The position numbers and the translations under genes are program-made. Under the pieces are notes generated by a model that saw nothing but the letters and a program-made list of their open reading frames with translations, was not told the DNA's origin and made no database searches. A stretch of 64,000 nucleotides of DNA from Boletus sp. NGJ (taxonomy: Eukaryota > Basidiomycota > Agaricomycetes > Boletales > Boletaceae), in contig JAGTXK010000138.1 of assembly GCA_019096195.1 (NCBI GenBank), positions 310,001 to 374,000 on the forward strand, read 5' to 3'. Shown piece after piece: positions 58,601 to 64,000 of the stretch. Position 1 is the stretch's first letter. Each line of letters begins with the position of its first letter.

Positions 58601-58811
58601 GATGGGACAATATCTGCTATACGGACGAAGGAACCTAGGGTAAAGAGGGCTTTCGCCACGTGCGACCCCTCAAAGAAAGTTTTAGCTTCCAAAGTCTTCA
58701 TCCGGTAGTGTCCTGGCTCACGATGAATCCATTCCCACCTGTTACCAAGAACTTGCGATGAGGGTCGATGGGGAGTACGACAAGGTTCGGCGAAATTTTT
58801 GCCTTGGCCAT
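55663..58811 (-). CDS. GDP-mannose 3,5-epimerase-like / dual glycosyltransferase fusion
   Basis: Start ATG 58,811 (MAKAKISPNLVVLPIDPHRK). A single 53-base intron (58,669-58,721) restores the NAD-binding loop TGGNGFIGSHVAKAL; the rest is one exon, total about 1,031 residues. Residues about 20-345 match GDP-mannose 3,5-epimerase: 'AATMGGMGTIHEGNDL', 'FFYASSACVYPGHKQ' (Cys136), 'YGLEKLVSELL' (Tyr169/Lys173), 'GREKAPAALLRKAL' (Lys210) and 'VGVRARNSDNHLAEMVL'. About 380-620 is a GT-A-like domain with 'DYFVLMGDDVVLKDEGW'. About 638-872 is GT2-like with 'LDVVIPSFRVQLQLLEP', 'EWILFLDDDVTPQPDLLVEA' and 'GGGEDIDFCRRKRNLWFP'. Two membrane helices follow (about 891-937). It probably makes GDP-L-galactose or a related nucleotide sugar and transfers it to a membrane acceptor (inference). 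Confidence 0.85.
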
Positions 58812-59151
58812 CCCCTTGGCTCAAATATGTTTTTGGAAACACAGAACGACTTGCGTCAAATGCTATAATTCACTTGGGGTCAGGTAGGCGTGAAATCTGA
58901 CCACGGTGGATGTCAGCTTGACCGAGGAAAAATGGACGACGTTCAGAACGGTCCCCACCAGGAACGAACAAGAACATCACCGAGGGGAGGAGGGGGGAAC
59001 AGAGATACGTGCTTTAAATGATTTCCAATCCCACTCTCCGCCTACCTTCGTAAGCAGGGCGCAGCGTTACAATCAAGGTATACGGGAATTCAACGCCCAC
59101 GACAAGAACGGGGGTCTTGAACGTAGGTCCGATGTCTGTGGGCAGCTTCAT

Positions 59152-59466
59152 TCGATAAACCCCGTCTTTGTCTGGACAAGTCGCCTTCATCTCAGAGCAC
59201 GGACGATCACCCAGAAATGGTTTAGGGCGATAAAGCCCGCCAGGAATTACGAAGGCACTCACGCCTTAAGTCCAAAAGGTGGTATGACTGACTCTCCTTG
59301 TCTTTCCGAGGCGGCGGCGATCCGCTCGAGCCTCACATATACGCGTGGCCCTATCTGCACCGTTTCCTTCAATAGCCCACCTCATACCTCCCATAATCAA
59401 GTGAAGTCTCGTCACTTCTGATCCTGGGCTGGCGGTTGTGAAGATTGTCTGCGGAAACAATGAGCA
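59152..59466 (+). repeat. Direct repeat, copy 1 (promoter duplicate)
   Basis: About 315 bases similar to 60,083-60,390, sharing blocks such as GCCTTCATCTCAGAGCACGG and GGCTGGCGGTTGT. It ends at ATGAGCA, the same start-codon context as the methyltransferase-GT8 gene, after which similarity stops. Confidence 0.75.
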
Positions 59467-59693
59467 CTGTGACCAGTGATCTACGGTCAAAGCTGCTGTA
59501 GCGAACATTGAAACATGACTACGCCATTCGTGGCATTCATATTTGCGGAGAACAATAGAAATGCACCTCCTGATAACCGATGTCTGTGTGTCTATGCTGC
59601 TGGTATTCAAGTTGATACCACCACCTATCCATCTTTAACGAACTACCTGGCGGTCATGCAGACTCTTCGTGCACCTGCCACAAATACCCTGCA

Positions 59694-59826
59694 CAGAAAA
59701 ATCCTGTACAGAAAACCTGAATGCGCAGGTGAAGTTCGGCAATTCCGGAACATATGGAATGGGAACTCGGAAGGGATATTCCGAATGCAAAAGGGAAATC
59801 CCGCTGTACAGGTTGAGTTTTTGCTG
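59694..59826. mobile_element. MITE-like inverted-repeat element
   Basis: 133 bases with terminal inverted repeats: CAGAAAAATCCTGTACAG at the left and, reversed, CAGCAAAAACTCAACCTGTACAG-like at the right (a 5-base insertion in the second). AT-rich and non-coding. No clear target-site duplication was seen, so the call is tentative. Confidence 0.4.
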
Positions 59827-60082
59827 TAAATTACTATCTTTTTCGACATCCCCGTCAAAGACACGTATCAAGGTTTCGAATCTCGCTCTACCACTTACAC
59901 TATTCTAGAGCGGGCATATAAATCTCTATGGTTACTGATTAGTTCTTTTGCCTGTTCCTGACCAAGCTGTCCTTCCGAGTCTCGCGCCCATACCGTCTAA
60001 TGAGGCGGCCGAGAGATGGATGATAACCAAAAAAGACTTTTGTGGGGCAACATCATACACATTGCCGAGGATGGGGAAATTG

Positions 60083-60390
60083 TTCGATAAACGCCGTCTT
60101 AGTCTGGACAAGTAGCCTTCATCTCAGAGCACGGACGATCACCTAGAAATGGTTGAAAGCGATGAAAATTACGAGTGCACACACCTAAAATCCGAAAGGT
60201 AGTACGACTGACTGTCCTTGTCCTTCCGGCGTAACGACGATCCGCTTGAGCCTATCTCACATATACGTGAGGCCCTTTCTGCATCGTTCCCCTCAACAAC
60301 CCACTCCATACCTCCGTGTAATCAGGTAAAGTCTCATACTCATCATATTTGGCTGGCGGTTGTAACGATCATCTGCAGCAACGATGAGCA
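60083..60390 (+). repeat. Direct repeat, copy 2 (leader of the methyltransferase-GT8 gene)
   Basis: Counterpart of 59,152-59,466, immediately upstream of and including the ATG at 60,384. Offset between copies is about 924-931 bases, so small indels separate them. Confidence 0.75.
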
Positions 60391-62012
60391 TTCTGGATAC
60401 GAATGCCACCGCCGATTTCTATGAATTTACCCCGACTCAAGATTGGTTTTCATTCAATAAGCCCGCATGGCAGAATCTTTTTCACCTCGTCCTTTCCAAG
60501 GCGCCTCGCGTGCTCGAGATCGGATCCTGGGAGGGTCGTTCGGCAGTATTCCTCCTGACCACCCTCTGTGCTACGAGTGGAGAAGTCGTTTGCATTGACC
60601 ATTTTGACCTCATGGGAACAGCGGAGGGACGAGAACGGTATCGCAAACTCGCCCACAATGTCGCGCTCACGGGTCGTCCTGCTCGCGTGCTCCCCCAATT
60701 CAGCGTCCCCGCCCTGTGTACCCTATTGTTGGAGGAGATGAACGAGGACCACGAGGCTGGGTTCGACTGGATTTATATCGACGGGTCCCATCGTTCAGAT
60801 GATACACTTCTTGATGCAGAGTTGGCATGGCGGCTAGCGCGGCCCGGCTGCATCTTCATCTTCGACGATTACAACTGGTCTGAACAGCCTTTCGACAGCC
60901 CACACCACCCACGTCGCGGCATCGACGCCTTTCTTGCAGTCCATAAAGGAGAGTACGAGCAGCTATCGACGAACCCCGAACAGTACCAGATGGTACTGCG
61001 GAAAAAGACCCCGATGCGCATCGGTTTTCTTCTTGAACCAGGCAGGGATAGACAACTATATGACGCTTTTGAATACGGAATAAACGTTGTGCTCACCGTC
61101 GACTCTGCATATGCCATGGCAGCGGCGGTAACTCTCCGCAGCGTCGTGGAACACTCCCAGGGTCGCATCACCCTCTATATCGTCGACTGCGGTCTCCTTG
61201 CGGAAGACAAGAGGAAGATCGAAGCGTCCTTGCCTATGAATTCGAACGTTACTCTTCTCTTTATAGCGTTGCCTCCAAATTCTTTGGCCTCCAACATGGG
61301 TGCCGTCTGGGCCAAGGTCGACATGATGAAATGCTTGCCTGTCGAGCGTGTCCTTTATCTAGATGCAGACATTCTGGTGCGCAGGGACTTGAGAGAGCTG
61401 TGGAACACCAACCTCAGTGGTCGCTCGCTCGCCGCGGCACCTGACGTAGGATGCCCGATGGGACACCCAGGCGTCCCACGAGGAGAATACTTCAATGCCG
61501 GCGTGCTCCTGGTCGATCTCGCAAGAACTCGCTCGACGCTCCGAGAGCTCGAAACGTGCTGTCGCGAAATGGTGCACTCCAAATTTCGTGAACAGGACGC
61601 ACTCAATGTTCACTTTAAAACCGACTGGGTCGCGTTGAGCCTCAAGTGGAACGCACAAGGACTCGGGACGTACGCGGAGTGTACGTCTGTGGACAGAGAA
61701 AAGCTTTGCTTGAGAGAGATGGAGGATCCTGCGATCGTCCATTTTACTGGACCAGTTCATCCCCGGATGGAAGTCGTGTTGAATCCTTATGTGCAACCTT
61801 ACACAGCCAAGCCATGGGGGTATGCTGGTGCGCCTAGACACCCGTACAAGAGGGAGTGGTGGGACATGTCAGAGAAGACCGACTGGAAAGGCTGGAAGGA
61901 AACGACAGACTACAAAGAAACGTGTGAGAAGGCTAGAGTGGAGGTATTGAAGGATGCGAGGGAAGAATTCAACAGACGGTTGGAGTCAAGTGAGGACGGT
62001 CGATTCCTCTAG
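60384..62012 (+). CDS. SAM methyltransferase-GT8 glycosyltransferase fusion
   Basis: One uninterrupted exon of 542 codons from ATG 60,384 (MSILDTNATADFYEFTPTQD). Residues about 38-210 form a class I methyltransferase of the TylF/Methyltransf_24 type: 'VLEIGSWEGRSAVFLLTTL', 'VVCIDHFDLMG', 'FDWIYIDGSHRSDDTLLDAE' and 'GCIFIFDDYNW'. Residues about 232-485 form a retaining GT8 domain: 'NVVLTVDSAYAMAAAVTLRS', 'ERVLYLDADILVRRDLRELW' with the DAD motif at 327-329, 'EYFNAGVLLVDLA', 'FREQDALNVHF' and 'IVHFTGPVHPR'. All catalytic motifs seem intact. The likely job is adding a hexose to a glycan and O-methylating a sugar or acceptor; substrates are unknown. The lack of introns contrasts with the surrounding genes. 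Divergent from the epimerase-glycosyltransferase gene. Confidence 0.9.
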   Translation: MSILDTNATADFYEFTPTQDWFSFNKPAWQNLFHLVLSKAPRVLEIGSWEGRSAVFLLTTLCATSGEVVCIDHFDLMGTAEGRERYRKLAHNVALTGRPARVLPQFSVPALCTLLLEEMNEDHEAGFDWIYIDGSHRSDDTLLDAELAWRLARPGCIFIFDDYNWSEQPFDSPHHPRRGIDAFLAVHKGEYEQLSTNPEQYQMVLRKKTPMRIGFLLEPGRDRQLYDAFEYGINVVLTVDSAYAMAAAVTLRSVVEHSQGRITLYIVDCGLLAEDKRKIEASLPMNSNVTLLFIALPPNSLASNMGAVWAKVDMMKCLPVERVLYLDADILVRRDLRELWNTNLSGRSLAAAPDVGCPMGHPGVPRGEYFNAGVLLVDLARTRSTLRELETCCREMVHSKFREQDALNVHFKTDWVALSLKWNAQGLGTYAECTSVDREKLCLREMEDPAIVHFTGPVHPRMEVVLNPYVQPYTAKPWGYAGAPRHPYKREWWDMSEKTDWKGWKETTDYKETCEKARVEVLKDAREEFNRRLESSEDGRFL

Positions 62013-62626
62013 GTCATCGTATCGATCTCAACACCGCCTTACTGATGTACTGAATCACACATACATTAAAACGCACCTCGCATTCGAAAACCAGTACGTT
62101 GCATGGCATTTGTTTGTGTTAAGACACCTTCGACTCGTGGCTTTGGAAAAGCCGTCGCTGCTGGGAAAAATCTGGCTTTGCGGCATTCAACGCGTTGATC
62201 GTGACACCCAACAACAAGGTAGGGCGTGTGGGGTCTGAGTGTCGACTGCCACGCCGGTCACTCGTTGTGCTAACTACAGCTTGGCTGTCACTGCGTGAAC
62301 AACGGGTGGCACGAAGAAGTACTGTGACTGTGGTACGGAGACCAGTTGAAAGAGTCGTTGATGAACTATAGCGCACTGCCTCGACAGTGGAAGGCAGGTG
62401 ACAGCCGTCAACACCAAGATTTTAGAGACTAACTTCTATCACGAGGCAGAGTACATGGACCTAACCGAGCACAACATCCATAGCATTGCGATCCAAGACA
62501 AAGCAACAGAAATAAGAGGAATAAGATAGGTCGATAGACAAAAGTGTCACCGAGAATACATCATGGCTACAGTTGAGGCAGTGGCACTAGGTCACAGTGA
62601 AACGAAGAAAATCATGTCAGATGTTT
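62013..62626. other. Intergenic spacer
   Basis: Convergent 3' ends of the methyltransferase-GT8 gene and DSN1. Nothing else is recognised. Confidence 0.45.
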
Positions 62627-64000
62627 TCATCGATCTCTCCGACGTGGCGTCCCAGGTACTTTGCGAGGTGTTGCCCCAACACCCAGTGCCAGTCCTGTTA
62701 TTCGCCGTTCCCCGACACCACCAGAGCCTACCACCTGCACGCGCTGCACCTCTCTCACTGCCTTTCGAGCAGCGTCGCCAATCTTTCCTGGAGGTCGTTC
62801 CTTGTCTATCCGTGACAAGGCACGAAGAATATCTCTTGGACTTTCCCCAGGTGGATGGCTTACTCCTCGTTGTGTGCGTGGAAGACATGAAGGGAATGAT
62901 GATGATGAAGACGGGAGTGGTGGAAGAGAGTGTGATCGCGCTGACAACGCGAGTGAGAGAAGGGAGAAGCGATAATCAAGTTCCGCTTCAGCCATGTCAG
63001 TCGCCCGTACCGCCGAGTTGACGTACGAGTAGAGACTGTCCACTTTAAATTGAAGATCCCCTATTTCTTGATCCGAGGGTCCTTGGAACTCAATCCCGGG
63101 TGGGGGTTCAGAGGACGCAACTTGCTTGATGAGTTCGAGGTCGATTTTGTCCTTGAATCCATCTGAAAGATCTTCTTCACGAGGAACGAGCCATGACCAG
63201 TCATCCTGTGGCTCCTGCGAAGTAGCCCGTTGTTTGCCTTTCGCCTTGGCAGATGAAGGCTGTTTGAGAGCCTGATGTCGTTTCTCGAGATCAGCCTTGG
63301 AATCAGCTTCGTACTGGTGGTAGAATTGGTCGACTCGTGACCAAGCCTCTGACTCGGCTTGTGCCCTAAAACATTCAACATGCGATCAGGTCGGGTAGGT
63401 GACCGTATAAACAGGAAGCTCACCGATTTATGTGCTGTTGGAACGTCACCTCCCGCGCGCGATTCTTGACGTTTTGCTCATTGGGCTTCAGAGCACCCTC
63501 TTGGACAGTTTTCCCATCCTCTCCATGACTATATACAGATGTATCAATCTTCTTCTCAGCCAACATTCGGATGAAGTCCTCCTCTATAGCCTTAAGTATT
63601 TGCTTTTTTCGATCGTCAAGCGGCGGTGGGTCCTTGCCATGACTCGAGGATGATTTGGATGGCGGTTTTGAGGGTTTCGCAGAGGATGCTTCTGACGATC
63701 GTGAAATGGCCCGTGCGGCTGACCATACCAACAGCTGGCGTGCACGCTGTGGCTCGGGGAGATCGAAATCGATATGTTTGTAAAAACTTGAATTATTCAC
63801 AGATGCATGGGGTTGAGCTATGTGGGGCAAAATTTAGGGCTGATTAGAAAAGGGAATTGTAATCCAAGATGATCAGAACGTATTAGAGAGAGACGCACAA
63901 ATAACGCCAGTGTTCTCGAAGCTGGTACTTATACGCTTGCCACGCATGGTCATCGAAGTTCGTCGGGAATGTGACGGTGTCTGTGGTGTGCGGGGAATAG
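62627..64000 (-). CDS. DSN1: Dsn1/Mis13, kinetochore MIS12-complex subunit (5' end missing)
   Basis: Minus strand, entering from the right edge; the N-terminus is beyond 64,000. An exon near 63,900-63,960 ends 'MRGKRISTSFENTGVI', then a long intron leads to 'SQPHASVNNSSFYKHID' and 'FDLPEPQRARQLLVWSAARA', the diagnostic Mis13/Dsn1 block. Later exons add 'DRKKQILKAIEEDFIRMLAE', 'REVTFQQHINR' and the coiled coil 'AESEAWSRVDQFYHQYEADS'. The C-terminal part has 'GDLQFKVDSLYSYVNSAVRA' and a basic tail ending 'PGTPRRRDR'. Dsn1 links centromeric CENP-C to the NDC80 complex at the kinetochore. Three introns are seen in the visible part. Confidence 0.9.

Larger units (their letters stand above)
58812..60383. 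promoter_or_regulatory. Divergent regulatory region of the sugar gene pair
   Basis: 1.57 kb between divergent starts. Contains two diverged direct copies of about 310 bases and a small inverted-repeat element between them, plus a TATAAAT near 59,919. The open frames here are short and unrelated to known families. Confidence 0.5.

Noticed and set aside
55663-58842. Uninterrupted 1,059-codon reading of the epimerase gene from 58,842
   Set aside because: Its first 58 residues destroy the NAD-binding loop. Starting at 58,811 and removing a 53-base intron gives the correct TGGNGFIGSH motif.
1-64000. CRISPR arrays, rRNA and tRNA genes
   Set aside because: No regularly spaced repeats, no rRNA blocks and no convincing tRNA T-loop/A-box pairs were seen, as expected for a fungal nuclear contig of this size.

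Overview
This window looks like nuclear DNA of a filamentous basidiomycete, most likely an Agaricomycete. Nearly every gene is cut by short introns of about 45-60 bases with GT(A/G)NGT donors and CTNA(C/T)-like branch points. Genes are densely packed on both strands. The protein set is fungal: a GPI-anchored serine-rich wall protein, an I-BAR protein, neutral trehalase, Atg15, Ctf8, Dsn1/Mis13 and Thi20. I cannot name the species.

Layout. 1-1,171: edge of a Ty1/copia-type LTR fossil. 1,172-3,763: no gene I can support. 3,764-12,107: GPI-anchored secreted protein, citrate synthase, TPR protein, a tiny mitochondrial membrane protein, a possible small secreted peptide and a long disordered protein. 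13,608-19,477: two tandem SF1 helicase paralogues; most of the first is almost free of CpG. 19,878-24,836: PAM18, EFM4 and SGD1/NOM1. 24,895-26,694: a short LTR element with target-site duplication just upstream of SGD1. 27,212-37,996: coiled-coil protein, an HSPA12-like Hsp70 spliced to a very long low-complexity tail, an I-BAR protein, FRA10AC1 and a disordered protein. 37,997-40,177: no gene. 40,178-51,425: small disordered protein, F-box protein, CTF8, ATG15, neutral trehalase and a DHHC palmitoyltransferase. 52,305-54,521: THI20 (HMP-P kinase plus TenA). 55,663-62,012: a divergent pair of multi-domain sugar genes. 62,627-64,000: DSN1, cut by the window edge.

The most unusual part is 55,663-62,012. 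One gene joins a GDP-mannose 3,5-epimerase-like domain to two glycosyltransferase domains and membrane segments. Its divergent neighbour joins a class I SAM methyltransferase to a GT8 glycosyltransferase. Both are nearly intronless in an intron-rich genome, and a promoter-sized segment between them is duplicated. Together they could make and methylate an unusual, possibly L-galactose-containing, glycan. That role is inference.

Other strong observations are a 9-base microexon that completes the trehalase signature, a 1-base microexon that supplies the conserved Trp after DHHC-CP, and a sharply bounded CpG desert inside an apparently intact helicase gene. Introns and starts were read by eye from splice signals and family motifs, so boundaries may be off by a few bases.
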